A stretch of 57,018 nucleotides of DNA from Verrucomicrobiota bacterium (GCA_034440155.1 JAWXBN010000040.1:1-57018); one strand, 5' to 3'. Shown: positions 17,147-25,997, counted from the first letter of the stretch. The notes: generated by a model from the letters alone, not told the origin. Made by a program: numbers and translations.

Positions 17147-17563
17147 CTATCTTAATTTGAGGAGTCCAATTAATTCCTCTGGCGACATACTCCTGATTTT
17201 AGATTTCCTAAAGTCTTTAGGATTCCTTGTAACGATCAAATCCACTCCGATGATAAAACCTGATTCGTCCAAAACAGCATGCTCGAAGTCAGGCATTTTA
17301 CTGGATAATGCATGCTCTAACACAACCCGGTTAACACCACTAACCCCAAAGATGGATAAGAGCTTCTTTAATTCCTTATGAATGGTTTGCGCCCCCAAAA
17401 CTTTATTCCCTAGATAAAAGAGAGTCGTCAGCGTCGTTGCGCATAAATATCCCTCGTACCTCCCTTGTTCCGCAGCTCCCCGTATCACCATCGATTCATC
17501 CACAAAAGGCCTGCGATCCATCCACACATCCAAAATAATATTTGTATCCACAAGGACCTTCAT
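17147..17563 (-). CDS. PIN-domain toxin (VapC-like)
   Basis: The 138-residue protein has the PIN fold landmarks: VDTNIILD at 4-11 with the first catalytic aspartate, DFEHAVLDES in the middle and VTRNPKDF near the end. PIN toxins are Mg2+-dependent ribonucleases that often cut tRNA or rRNA. This subtype usually follows a DUF6364 antitoxin, and a relic of one overlaps its start in the sequence ATGA. The toxin reading frame is intact while the antitoxin is frameshifted, so toxicity must be low, neutralised by the fragment, or the toxin not expressed. Confidence 0.85.
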   Translation of the reverse strand: MKVLVDTNIILDVWMDRRPFVDESMVIRGAAEQGRYEGYLCATTLTTLFYLGNKVLGAQTIHKELKKLLSIFGVSGVNRVVLEHALSSKMPDFEHAVLDESGFIIGVDLIVTRNPKDFRKSKIRSMSPEELIGLLKLR

Positions 17564-17807
17564 AAATATTTTTTCTCCAGATATTTTTTATAATCACCTC
17601 TGGATAAGCGGCTTTTTGCGATTATTCCCCGCATTGATTTTGTTACGGGCGGGGTATCTCCTCGTGAGTTTTCTGTATGTTATCCGACAAAAGGGACAGA
17701 AAATAGTCCTCGACCATCTGAGACACGGACTTACCCCGTTCATTGGCCATGGCTTTTGCTTTCCTGATAAGATCCTCCTCGACACTCAAAGTGAGTTTTG
17801 TATTCAT
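17560..17807 (-). pseudogene. DUF6364-type antitoxin broken by a one-base frameshift
   Basis: Read from ATG 17807, the product is MNTKLTLSVEED..., with a ribbon-helix-helix-like N-terminus, stopping after 54 residues at 17643. In the next frame the sequence continues with PVTKSMRGIIAKSR and YKKYLEKKYL to a TGA that overlaps the PIN gene start at 17560-17563. These two parts together make one normal antitoxin of about 80 residues. Eight bases lie where nine are needed, in a C-rich stretch, so one base seems lost. It could be a true mutation, a slippage site or a sequencing error. A short internal ATG at 17634 could make the 24-residue tail alone. Confidence 0.75.
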
Positions 17808-17881
17808 ACGTATAATATATTTTTTTTGTGTAGGTATGCTAATTGATTATACGGGCACCTACCGTTCCTCAAAGCAGGCAT

Positions 17882-17916
17882 AAAAAAAACCGCACAGGCG
17901 GCGATGCCAGTGCGGT
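17882..17916 (-). terminator. Rho-independent terminator after the Spy-like gene
   Basis: On the minus strand ACCGCAC (17910-17916 complement) pairs with GTGCGGT (17889-17895 complement) and is followed by a run of T. It lies 24 bases past the gene end. Confidence 0.85.
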
Positions 17917-17939
17917 GGGAAAAATCTCGCTTGGTAAAA

Positions 17940-18410
17940 TTACTTTTTAGCGGGAGCAGCGGGGGTCGACTCGCCATTATCAGCTGCCTTGCTGTCCTGG
18001 GCTTTTTTAGCGGCCCATTCGGCTCGTTTAGCTTCAAATTTCGCCTTACGCTCGGCCTTCATCTGGTCGAATTGTTTTTGTTGTTCCGGAGTCAGGAGAG
18101 CTTTCATCTTTGGTTCATAAGACTCACGGACAGCCTTCATTTGTTCGCGCTTTTGTGTCTTGTTCAGGGATTCGTTATTTTTGATTTCCTTCATCTTGGC
18201 GCGTTGCTCTTCCATGATGGGTTTTATCTTGGTTTTTTGTTCATCCGTGAGGCCGAGTTTTTCAGCCATCTTATTACCGCCCTCTCCCTTTTTCGTTTTA
18301 GCGGCAGCACCGTCGGTTGGTTTTTGTGTACCCTCAGCGCGCAAGGCCATAGGTGAAATCAGGAGGGTTAAGCTACCGATCGCCAGAAGTGTATTTCTCA
18401 GAGTATTCAT
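17940..18410 (-). CDS. Spy/CpxP-like periplasmic protein
   Basis: The product has a signal peptide (MNTLRNTLLAIGSLTLLISP...LRA), then about 130 charged, helical residues with LTDEQKTKIK and LTPEQQKQFDQM, the LTxxQ repeats of Spy and CpxP-like chaperones or metal-binding proteins. The tail is rich in Ala, Lys and Pro. Four ATGs in a row occur; the fourth (18410) is used because the AAGGA lies nine bases before it. Such proteins act in the periplasm, often as stress chaperones. It lies downstream of the molybdoenzyme gene's end on the same strand and might share transcription, which is not proven. A terminator follows. Confidence 0.72.
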   Translation of the reverse strand: MNTLRNTLLAIGSLTLLISPMALRAEGTQKPTDGAAAKTKKGEGGNKMAEKLGLTDEQKTKIKPIMEEQRAKMKEIKNNESLNKTQKREQMKAVRESYEPKMKALLTPEQQKQFDQMKAERKAKFEAKRAEWAAKKAQDSKAADNGESTPAAPAKK

Positions 18411-18483
18411 CATCATCATTCCTTTTTATATTGTTCATTACCACAGACGCCGTGGGAGAGAAAATCGTTACGCAAATTTAAAA

Positions 18484-20718
18484 TTATTTTTTTCCGACCA
18501 AGGATTCAATCTCGACATAAGCATTATAATCAGGGACCCCACCACCCACATCCACGGCCCCTCGTTTAATGATAATATTACCCTCGGGCCAGTGAACCTG
18601 TAGATTCCCGGGAAGGATATCACAATAAAACACATGCCCATCCATGACCCCAGTGTCATTTTTTAACCGGATAGGATCACCATTTTTCAAATGATACTTG
18701 GCAGCATCATCCGGATTGATAAAGACGGCATCTCGTTGAGCTCCGGTAATCGGATCGACCTCGGCATAGATGAGGGAGTTAAATTGTTTCCCGCGGCGGG
18801 TGCTACATTTATAGACACCTTCCTTGCGTTGTAACACGGGTAATTCCACAGACCTTAAATGCGCTTTACCATCATCAGTCCCAAAAACACCATTTTCGCA
18901 AATGCGTGTGCCTCCATACTGGACCATCTCGCCGGTCTTTGATAATTTCTCGATACCGGCATAAAAAGGAACCACACGGGCGATCTCCTCACGCATTTCC
19001 TGGCCGGAGCGGCAACCAAAGACATCCTTCAACCCGGGCATTACCTTCAGTGCCAAGTCCCGCAAGATAATCCATTCCGCCCGGGCTTCCCCGACTTGCC
19101 GGGGGATCTCCGGCGAGAAAGCGATGCGCCTTTCCGTCGTGGTCGAGGTCCCTCCATCGGTTTGCTCGAAACGGGTTTGTGCAGGCAAAAGGATGACTTC
19201 ATCCTTGGGCTCGATAAACATCATGTCTGTCAAAATCACATCCTGATGCACACGCAACGGGCAATTTGCCAGAGCTTTCGTGACATATTTGGGTTCAGGA
19301 AGATTCCGGAGCAAATTGCCCCCGAGCATGTAAAAAAGATCGAGCTCGCCACGGTCGCAAGCTTCCACCATTTCTGTCGTGGTCAACCCCGATTTATCCG
19401 GAACGGGGAATCCGTATTGCGAGGAAAGTTCCTTTGCCGTCACGGGATTGATGGGTACACCTCCCGGGAATGCAGTAGAATAGGCCCCCATTTCCGCGCC
19501 TCCCTGCACACTGGAATGCCCACGAATCGGCATAAGCCCGTTTTTCTCACGTCCCACGTAACCGCGGGCGAGTCCGAGATTCAAAACCATTTGGACGGCA
19601 TCCGCCCCGAATGCGTGTTGGGTGATGCCCATGCTCCAGATAAAAACGGCATTTTTGGCGTTTTTTAGCATCAAGGCAAATTCACGCATCCCGTCACGGT
19701 CAATACCGCACTGACTCTCAAGTACCGCCATATCCTGCGAGAATGCCGCCTGCTTTAATTCCTCAAATCCAGACGTATGATTGCGGATAAACTCCTCATT
19801 ACACCAGCCTTCCTCAATCAATATCCTGAGCACACCGTAAATAAAGGCAATGTCCCCACCCGTCTGGATCGGGTAAAAATAATCCGTCAAAGGAGATCCG
19901 AAAACCGCACTCTCCGGGGTGGACGGCACCCAGTAACGGCGCATACCGGGCTCCAAATAAGGATTCACCATGACAATCTTTGTCCCCTGGCATTTGGCCT
20001 CGTGTAGATACTTTGTAGCGACAGGCTGGTCATTGGAGGGGTTACTCCCCCAAAAAACAATCAGGTCAGTCCCGTACCAGTCGGTATAGGAACACGTACT
20101 GGCAGAATATCCCAAAGTTTTTTTCATCGCCGATGTGCTGGGGGAATGGCACAGGCGCGCCGCGTTATCGACATTACTTGTCCCCATGGCGCGGGCCGCT
20201 TTTTGGGCCATGTAATAAATCTCATTTGTCACCCCGCGCGAGGTCACAAAATATGCGGTACGATCGGGAGTCGTGGAGTGAATCCGGGAGACTATCCTTT
20301 CATAAGCTTCATCCCAGGAAATACGGCTGAATCCTTTTTCACCTTTTTTACGGATCATGGGATAAGCTAGGCGACCCAGACCGCGGAGTGCGACATTATC
20401 CATTTCCTCTAAGACGGATACATCCTTCAAAAGCTCGTGGTCGAGCGGACCGATCGTATTCAGGCGCAGGAGATTCAGGCGCGTCAGGCAAAGGTGTACG
20501 CCTTTAATGGTCCAGTCATGCAATCCCGCGACCCCGAGGGCACACCCGTCACAGACACCACGGGTCAGGATTTTGTAGGCGTAAGGCAGATTGTCTTTAT
20601 TTTTCCAGACAATATCCACCATGCTGGTGAAATGTTTTGGTTTGTCGCGTCCAATCCCAAAAGGGATCAGATTTAGCATTTTCTCTTTGAATGATCTTTT
20701 TACTTGGTAACGACTCAT
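18484..20718 (-). CDS. FdhF/YdeP-type molybdopterin oxidoreductase
   Basis: The 744-residue protein belongs to the molybdopterin oxidoreductase superfamily. The N-terminal RGVCDGCALG segment is typical of the YdeP-like branch, which is related to formate dehydrogenase alpha but with an uncertain iron-sulfur site. Later landmarks are FWGSNPSNDQP, GGNLLRNLPEP and the C-terminal domain with FINPDDAAKYHLKNGDPIRL, which binds the cofactor. It lacks a Tat signal, so it is probably cytoplasmic. The substrate is unknown; members have been linked to acid resistance or formate chemistry. No subunit, cofactor-insertion or transport gene is next to it. Two GCAAWTTGC copies lie close together at 19261 and 19311. 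Confidence 0.86.
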   Translation of the reverse strand: MSRYQVKRSFKEKMLNLIPFGIGRDKPKHFTSMVDIVWKNKDNLPYAYKILTRGVCDGCALGVAGLHDWTIKGVHLCLTRLNLLRLNTIGPLDHELLKDVSVLEEMDNVALRGLGRLAYPMIRKKGEKGFSRISWDEAYERIVSRIHSTTPDRTAYFVTSRGVTNEIYYMAQKAARAMGTSNVDNAARLCHSPSTSAMKKTLGYSASTCSYTDWYGTDLIVFWGSNPSNDQPVATKYLHEAKCQGTKIVMVNPYLEPGMRRYWVPSTPESAVFGSPLTDYFYPIQTGGDIAFIYGVLRILIEEGWCNEEFIRNHTSGFEELKQAAFSQDMAVLESQCGIDRDGMREFALMLKNAKNAVFIWSMGITQHAFGADAVQMVLNLGLARGYVGREKNGLMPIRGHSSVQGGAEMGAYSTAFPGGVPINPVTAKELSSQYGFPVPDKSGLTTTEMVEACDRGELDLFYMLGGNLLRNLPEPKYVTKALANCPLRVHQDVILTDMMFIEPKDEVILLPAQTRFEQTDGGTSTTTERRIAFSPEIPRQVGEARAEWIILRDLALKVMPGLKDVFGCRSGQEMREEIARVVPFYAGIEKLSKTGEMVQYGGTRICENGVFGTDDGKAHLRSVELPVLQRKEGVYKCSTRRGKQFNSLIYAEVDPITGAQRDAVFINPDDAAKYHLKNGDPIRLKNDTGVMDGHVFYCDILPGNLQVHWPEGNIIIKRGAVDVGGGVPDYNAYVEIESLVGKK

Positions 20719-20838
20719 AGGTGGATAAATACTCTGACATCCTCCGCACCCACCCTCAAGCGAGAAAATCCTGTATTTTTAAAAAAACTCCTCTTTTCTT
20801 CTATCATCTACAGATACGTCCAGGATACACGGCCGTCA

Positions 20839-21942
20839 TTACACGATTACTTTTTTGAGCTCGTCAATAAACCGTGCATTTTGCTCGGGTGTCCCGACAG
20901 TAACCCGGATATATTCAGGGAGCTGGTAGCTGGTCAAATCACGGACGATGACCCCGGATTTCTGGAGTTCCAGAAACACTTTTTTTCCCGCACCGCAGCC
21001 CCCGACTTTGACCATGATAAAATTCCCGCCACTGGGGACGTATTCGAGTTTCATCTGCGCAAATTCTCCTTCGAGGAATTTGCGGCCGCTGTCGGTAATT
21101 TCTTTTGTCTTGCGCTGGTGCTCCTCGTCTCCGAGTCCGGCCAAAGCACCTGCCTGCGCGATGGCATTTGCATTAAATGGTTGGCGGGTTTTCTGCAGGA
21201 CCTCGACCAATTCCTTCGGCCCCAAGCCATAACCAATCCGTAGGGCGGCGAGACCTTGGATTTTCGAGAAAGTCCGCATGAGAATAACATTCGGATATTT
21301 CCGGATCAAATCGACTGTGCGCGGGGGCTGGTCGAGGAATTCATAATAAGCCTCATCAATAACGACCACAATATGCGGCGGGATCGCCGCCACGCAGTCG
21401 AATATCTCCTGCTCGGAGCAAACTGCGCCGGTCGGATTATTGGGGGTGGTGATAAAAAAGAGTTTTGTTTTGGGTGTGATGGCCGCGACCATGGCTTTAA
21501 GGTCATGGCGGAACTCTGGGTCGGGGACTTCAATCGTATTTGCCCCACTCATTTGGGCGATGATAGGGTAAACGGCAAAAGCGTGGCGGGCGGCAATGAT
21601 ATCGTCGCCGGGACGCAGGAAAGCTTTTCCGAGGAATTCCAGAATCTCATTTGAGCCATTACCCAAAATGACATTGCCGATTTCTAAGGAGAATTTTTCC
21701 GCAATCGCCGTGCGGAGATGAAAACCACCGCCGTCAGGATAAAGCTCGGCTTTTTCGATGGCCTGTTGCATGGCCGCTTTGGCTTTTGGTGAAGGCCCTA
21801 GAGGATTTTCATTCGAGGCAAGTTTGATAATGGATTTCGGGTCGAGTCCCCATTCCCGCGCTACATCATCTATTGGTTTTCCGGGTTCATAGGGCACGAG
21901 GTCACGGATATAAGACGGGGCTTGGTTAGTAACGGAATTCAT
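20839..21942 (-). CDS. hisC: Histidinol-phosphate aminotransferase
   Basis: The enzyme makes histidinol phosphate from imidazole acetol phosphate with glutamate, using PLP. The 367-residue protein has the fold-type I landmarks: LASNENPLGPSPKA (41-54), NNPTG (168-172), D196 in IDEAYYEF, and the PLP lysine K227 in RTFSKIQG. The last segment VTVGTPEQNARFIDEL is usual for HisC. The close relative aromatic aminotransferase cannot be wholly excluded from sequence alone. It lies beside no other his gene. It is transcribed in the same direction as the carbonic anhydrase gene upstream, 59 bases away, without sign of a shared operon. Confidence 0.9.
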   Translation of the reverse strand: MNSVTNQAPSYIRDLVPYEPGKPIDDVAREWGLDPKSIIKLASNENPLGPSPKAKAAMQQAIEKAELYPDGGGFHLRTAIAEKFSLEIGNVILGNGSNEILEFLGKAFLRPGDDIIAARHAFAVYPIIAQMSGANTIEVPDPEFRHDLKAMVAAITPKTKLFFITTPNNPTGAVCSEQEIFDCVAAIPPHIVVVIDEAYYEFLDQPPRTVDLIRKYPNVILMRTFSKIQGLAALRIGYGLGPKELVEVLQKTRQPFNANAIAQAGALAGLGDEEHQRKTKEITDSGRKFLEGEFAQMKLEYVPSGGNFIMVKVGGCGAGKKVFLELQKSGVIVRDLTSYQLPEYIRVTVGTPEQNARFIDELKKVIV

Positions 21943-22001
21943 AAGACCAGACAGGATTCCCTATTTTGGTAAGGAAATCAATCCTCACTTGTAGGGGTTA
22001 C

Positions 22002-22688
22002 TCAAAAAAAATGCACTTTCCCGGTTTTCACGTCATAGATCGCGCCGACGATGGCTATTTTTTTCTCTTCTTCCAATCCCTTGATGATAGGACTCTGTGA
22101 ACGCATCTGCTTAATCATCCGTTTAACATTCTCATAAGCGACTGCCTCGACAAAAGTTTTATTTTTGTCATTCCTCGGTTCGATATTTTTCGGTACATCT
22201 TTGATTGCGGGTTTGATTTGATTAAGAAGACCTGTGAGATTTCCCATTTTCACCCCGGCAATGGCCCCTTTAACCGCACCACAATCGGTATGGCCGAGGA
22301 CCACGATCAACTTACTGCCGACGACCTTTGTCGAATATTCCACACTGCCCAAAATATCATCATTAATGACCGGCCCGGCCACACGGGCATTCAATATATC
22401 GCCGATGGTCTGGTCAAAAACCAATTCCGCAGGCACACGCGAGTCGATACATCCGATGACTACGGCAAAAGGATATTGCGCGCCGGAGGTAACCTTTACA
22501 TTTTTTAAATAATCGTATTGCTCGCCATCGCCCTGGAGAAACCGGTTATTCCCCGTTTTTAATCGTTCTAGGGCTTGTGTTGTGGTCATCGTTTGTTGCT
22601 TCTCCTGCGTCATGATAGCGCTGAGTGATGAGGTAAAAAGGATACCGCTGATGACGGCCGTAAAGAAGGTTTTGGTAGAGGGGATCAT
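22002..22688 (-). CDS. Beta-type carbonic anhydrase with signal peptide
   Basis: This enzyme interconverts CO2 and bicarbonate. The zinc ligands and catalytic pair are clear: C80, D82 and R84 in GCIDSRVP, with H133 and C136 in GHTDCGAV. The N-terminal MIPSTKTFFTAVISGILFTS looks like a signal peptide or anchor, so the enzyme may be periplasmic. ATG 22688 is chosen over a GTG at 22715. The region upstream holds a near-palindrome (22692-22713). Secreted beta carbonic anhydrases are found in several Gram-negative bacteria and may supply CO2 or pH control in the envelope. Confidence 0.88.
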   Translation of the reverse strand: MIPSTKTFFTAVISGILFTSSLSAIMTQEKQQTMTTTQALERLKTGNNRFLQGDGEQYDYLKNVKVTSGAQYPFAVVIGCIDSRVPAELVFDQTIGDILNARVAGPVINDDILGSVEYSTKVVGSKLIVVLGHTDCGAVKGAIAGVKMGNLTGLLNQIKPAIKDVPKNIEPRNDKNKTFVEAVAYENVKRMIKQMRSQSPIIKGLEEEKKIAIVGAIYDVKTGKVHFF

Positions 22689-22691
22689 GAA

Positions 22692-22713
22692 GGGAAAGAT
22701 TATAATCTTCCCC
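22692..22713. promoter_or_regulatory. 22-bp near-perfect palindrome upstream of carbonic anhydrase gene
   Basis: GGGAAAGATTA is followed by TAATCTTCCCC; the arms differ by one base. It sits just before the start codon of the carbonic anhydrase gene and could be an operator or a folded leader. There is no further support. Confidence 0.35.
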
Positions 22714-22866
22714 ACTATTCTTCAAGAAAACGATTTTGAAAAATACATCGATCCACGTAAATGATTGTGTTTCCGGGCACAGTCAATCGAGGACTCTTCC
22801 TCGTCATGATTGATTGATCGAACCCCGGCACGCGGACTTTGATGGTGTTATTCACCCGCCGCGAAG

Positions 22867-24528
22867 TCACTTCCCCGGTGTCGCAGGCAGGCCGACGGCA
22901 TTCACCTGATAGCGGGCATAAAGGGCTGCGTCATGTTGTTGGGCAATTTGCTGCATGGCTGCTTCCATTTGATTATAAAGTTCTGTCTGGTAACGGTTCG
23001 CGGCTGCATTCGCAGCCTTTTGCGCAGTGGACGTGACTTGTTTTTCAGCGGCGGCCCGGCGTCGGATTTGTTGTTGGTAATAGGATTGCTGTTGGCGGTA
23101 AGCATTTTCTTCATCCATGGACCCTTTGATTAATCCACCAATGAGTCCTGCCACAAACCCGGCACCGGCACCTATGGCCGCACCCTCTCCCCCGCCTGCC
23201 AACGCCCCGATTCCTGCCCCGAGTCCGGCACCAGCCGCTGCCCCTATACCCGTGGTCGTCGGAGTCCCGCTACCCGCTCCGCCATGGGTTTTGCGGGGGG
23301 CACTCGGGATGGGGACATTTTCCTGAACATAAGCTTTTGCCTGGGTTTGGGCTTGTGACTGGGCTTGTTTACGGTAACTGGAGACTGATTCATTAACTTG
23401 TTTGAATTGGGTCGCGAGCCCTTCAAAGGCCTGTTGTCTCTGGGTGATCATCACCATGAGTTCGGATTCCGGACGCAGGACAGGGGCAGGGTTTTTACCC
23501 GACTCTTGATAAAGCCGGAATTCGAACTGCGGATCGCGCTGGTAGGCAATCGCGTCCGCATCGAGGATTTTCCATGTCCCGTCGGCTTTTGAAGCGAGAT
23601 TAACCGTCCAAGGGAATGTCACCTGCTCATTAGCCTTTAATACAAGTGTCTTATACTCGGGCGAATACATTTTTCCTGCTGGCAAATCCAAGGCATAAAT
23701 CAAGTATTTAGAATAACGATTAGCCAACTGCGCATTTTTCTCATCAGTCTGCCCAAAGACAACGGGGACCAGATAGAGCGCCTCTTTGCTCTCCAAAGTC
23801 ACCATGTATTGAACTGATACGCCGTCGGGTTTTTTCTGGAAAGAAACCGGATTAATATGGGTACATTTTAATTGGGAGGGAAGTCGGCGGTTCATGGCAG
23901 CCAAAGCCGCCGAAGTGTCGGGCAGGTTAGCGAACCGATCCCAAACCCCGATTTTAGATGGGGAAACCTGGTTTGTGGGGGACATCGTCTTCGGGTCTTG
24001 AAGCTTTGCAGACGGGTTCTGGGCCTGTCCGAGCAGGGCGATCATGCCTTCATGCCACTGCCGGTAGGACGTATTAAATTTTTGATCGTTTTTAATCTCG
24101 TCATCGGCTGTGGAACTCGGAGCTTTGGCGGAACGATAAACAAAGTACCCGGCACCGGACAAAAATAGTAACCCGACAATCACCAGTAAAACGACGATCG
24201 GCACCATAAGATTCATCCCCTTTTTAGTAGGGACTTCTGACGGGGCTTTTTTAGGCAGGACGGGGGCCGAGGGTAATTTGCCAAATACGGGTTTGGGTGT
24301 CTCGACTGCGCCTGTGGCACTTGATTGGCCGGATTTCTCCGGGACACCTGCGGATGGGGCTTGTGCGGGGAATTTAATCTCTTCCCAATATTTCCACTCC
24401 ATGTCACCGTCCCGACGGACCTTGGTTTTATCGTCGATGGCCCCGATTTTACAGCGGTGTTCAAGCTCCTCAAAAGTAAAAGGGCCTTGAAGCCGTCCAT
24501 CCGGGTCGGCGTAGGAAAATTTCTTCAT
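22867..24528 (-). CDS. GYF_2-domain membrane protein with glycine zipper
   Basis: The chosen start MKKFSYADPDGRLQGPFTFE opens directly into a GYF_2 (DUF4339) domain, with residues about 3-48 ending MEWKYWEE. A Pro-rich linker follows, then one membrane helix (MVPIVVLLVIVGLLFLSGAG, about residues 110-130) and a region of about 250 residues with DSR-like fold pattern. Near the C-terminus is a glycine zipper of about 50 residues (GAAAGAGLGAGIGALAGGGE), then a Gln-rich coiled coil that ends LPATPGK. Glycine zippers insert in or associate with membranes. GYF_2 domains usually bind proline-rich peptides. The combination suggests an envelope scaffold, but the function is unknown. Upstream residues of the longer frame (from 24576) look non-coding. 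Confidence 0.72.
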   Translation of the reverse strand: MKKFSYADPDGRLQGPFTFEELEHRCKIGAIDDKTKVRRDGDMEWKYWEEIKFPAQAPSAGVPEKSGQSSATGAVETPKPVFGKLPSAPVLPKKAPSEVPTKKGMNLMVPIVVLLVIVGLLFLSGAGYFVYRSAKAPSSTADDEIKNDQKFNTSYRQWHEGMIALLGQAQNPSAKLQDPKTMSPTNQVSPSKIGVWDRFANLPDTSAALAAMNRRLPSQLKCTHINPVSFQKKPDGVSVQYMVTLESKEALYLVPVVFGQTDEKNAQLANRYSKYLIYALDLPAGKMYSPEYKTLVLKANEQVTFPWTVNLASKADGTWKILDADAIAYQRDPQFEFRLYQESGKNPAPVLRPESELMVMITQRQQAFEGLATQFKQVNESVSSYRKQAQSQAQTQAKAYVQENVPIPSAPRKTHGGAGSGTPTTTGIGAAAGAGLGAGIGALAGGGEGAAIGAGAGFVAGLIGGLIKGSMDEENAYRQQQSYYQQQIRRRAAAEKQVTSTAQKAANAAANRYQTELYNQMEAAMQQIAQQHDAALYARYQVNAVGLPATPGK

Positions 24529-24588
24529 CCTCAAAGAATAAGCTGGAAATCCTGAAAAATTCAATTCCAATACCAAAATACCCTTTCC

Positions 24589-25413
24589 ATGAAAAAAAAT
24601 GATTTAATCGACCTGATGACTTCCCTCGGGCTACGCGCCACCAAAACGCGTGGTCAGAATTTCCTTTTGGACGAAGGCGTACTCACACAAATCGCCCAAG
24701 CCGCCCAGATCATCCCCGGGGAACGGCTGATTGAAGTCGGGCCGGGGTTTGGCACACTGACTGATAGCCTGCTCGCACAAAATGCACCCGTGACCACGAT
24801 CGAGCTGGACCGCGGACTGGCAGGTTATCTGCGTCAAAAATATGCGGATCGGCCCGAACTCGAACTGATCGAAGGGGATGCCTTGGAGCTTCTGCCTGCG
24901 CAATTCGTGCGGTACCCTGGGGCACGGTTCGTCGCCAATATCCCTTATAATATCACCACCCCGATTTTGGAGATCCTTTGTCAGACAACGCCTCCACCGC
25001 AAACAGTTATTTTAACGGTTCAGAAAGAACTCGCTGAAAGACTTTCGGCCAAACCCCGGACAAAAGCGTATGGGGCCATGACCGTGATGATTCAATGGCG
25101 TTTCAGGGTGGAATACCTTTTTACACTCAAAGGTGCCCAGTTTTTTCCCGCCCCAGACGTGGACTCAGCCGTGATCAGGCTGAGCCCCTCAGACCATGCC
25201 GGGCAAATTGCTGCGGAGGATCATAAGGCCTTTGACCGCCTTGTCCGGACGGGTTTTTCGCAACGACGCAAAATGCTCCGCAAAATCCTCCCTCAAATCA
25301 CTCCCAAAGATATCGAAGCCACCTTGAGCGCCCTCGGTCTTAATCCCCTCGCGAGGGCCGAGGAATTAGGCCTCGAGGATTGGTTTAAACTCTTTAATAA
25401 ACTAAAAGAATAA
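24589..25413 (+). CDS. rsmA: 16S rRNA dimethyladenosine transferase
   Basis: RsmA (KsgA) adds two methyl groups to each of A1518 and A1519 of 16S rRNA late in small-subunit assembly. The 274-residue protein shows GQNFLLDE (22-29), the SAM motif EVGPGFGTLT (49-58), the acidic IELDRG, and the target-base motif NIPY (117-120). The C-terminal KMLRKILP part matches the RNA-binding end of the family. It is divergent from the GYF gene with a 60-base gap, and the NUDIX gene follows in the same direction. Confidence 0.95.
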   Translation: MKKNDLIDLMTSLGLRATKTRGQNFLLDEGVLTQIAQAAQIIPGERLIEVGPGFGTLTDSLLAQNAPVTTIELDRGLAGYLRQKYADRPELELIEGDALELLPAQFVRYPGARFVANIPYNITTPILEILCQTTPPPQTVILTVQKELAERLSAKPRTKAYGAMTVMIQWRFRVEYLFTLKGAQFFPAPDVDSAVIRLSPSDHAGQIAAEDHKAFDRLVRTGFSQRRKMLRKILPQITPKDIEATLSALGLNPLARAEELGLEDWFKLFNKLKE

Positions 25414-25466
25414 TCAACCCAAACGACCCGTATGGACACGGACCGTAAAATCTTTCTAGAAAAAAT

Positions 25467-25997
25467 ATGAGTGACCTCCAGCAAACCACCGAGATTTTTG
25501 ATGTCGTCGATGAAAATGACGAAGTCATCGGCCAAGCCCCGAGACCCGATGTGCATGCACGCAAATTGCACCACCGCGCTATTCATATCTTTGTGTGGAA
25601 TTCCAAGGGCGAACTTTTCCTGCAATTCCGTTCACGCCTAAAAAAGAATCATCCCCAGACATGGGACAGCTCCTGCAGCGGTCATCTATCCACCGGTCAG
25701 GATTATTATGAAGCCGCCATCCGTGAACTCGAAGAGGAAATCGGACTGGATGAAACACAGACCAAGGCTATCCGTCCGGTCTTTAAGGTAAAATCGTGCC
25801 CGGAGACTGAGCAGGAACACGTCTGGCTATATGAAATGGTCCATGACGGCCCATTTCAGTTACAAGCCGAGGAAATCGAAGATGGCCGTTTTTTTTCACA
25901 AAATGATATTCAAAAAATGATCTCTGAAAATCCCGTGCAATTTGCCCCCTCATTTGTTTACATTTGGAATCTTTACCTAAGGCAACAAAAAAGTTAG
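25467..25997 (+). CDS. NUDIX hydrolase (IPP-isomerase-like branch)
   Basis: The 176-residue protein has a Nudix box ending RELEEEIGL with the metal-binding glutamates. The family pattern GX5EX7REUXEEXGU is met except at one place: the first Glu is Gln in HLSTGQDYYEAAI. GHLSTG is typical of the Idi-like branch (YfcD and relatives), which hydrolyses a nucleoside diphosphate-linked substrate or isomerises IPP. VDENDEVIGQAPR also fits this branch. The substrate is unknown. Two GCAAWTTGC copies lie near the start and end of the gene (25561 and 25937). It sits 53 bases downstream of rsmA and is probably in the same unit. Confidence 0.82.
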   Translation: MSDLQQTTEIFDVVDENDEVIGQAPRPDVHARKLHHRAIHIFVWNSKGELFLQFRSRLKKNHPQTWDSSCSGHLSTGQDYYEAAIRELEEEIGLDETQTKAIRPVFKVKSCPETEQEHVWLYEMVHDGPFQLQAEEIEDGRFFSQNDIQKMISENPVQFAPSFVYIWNLYLRQQKS

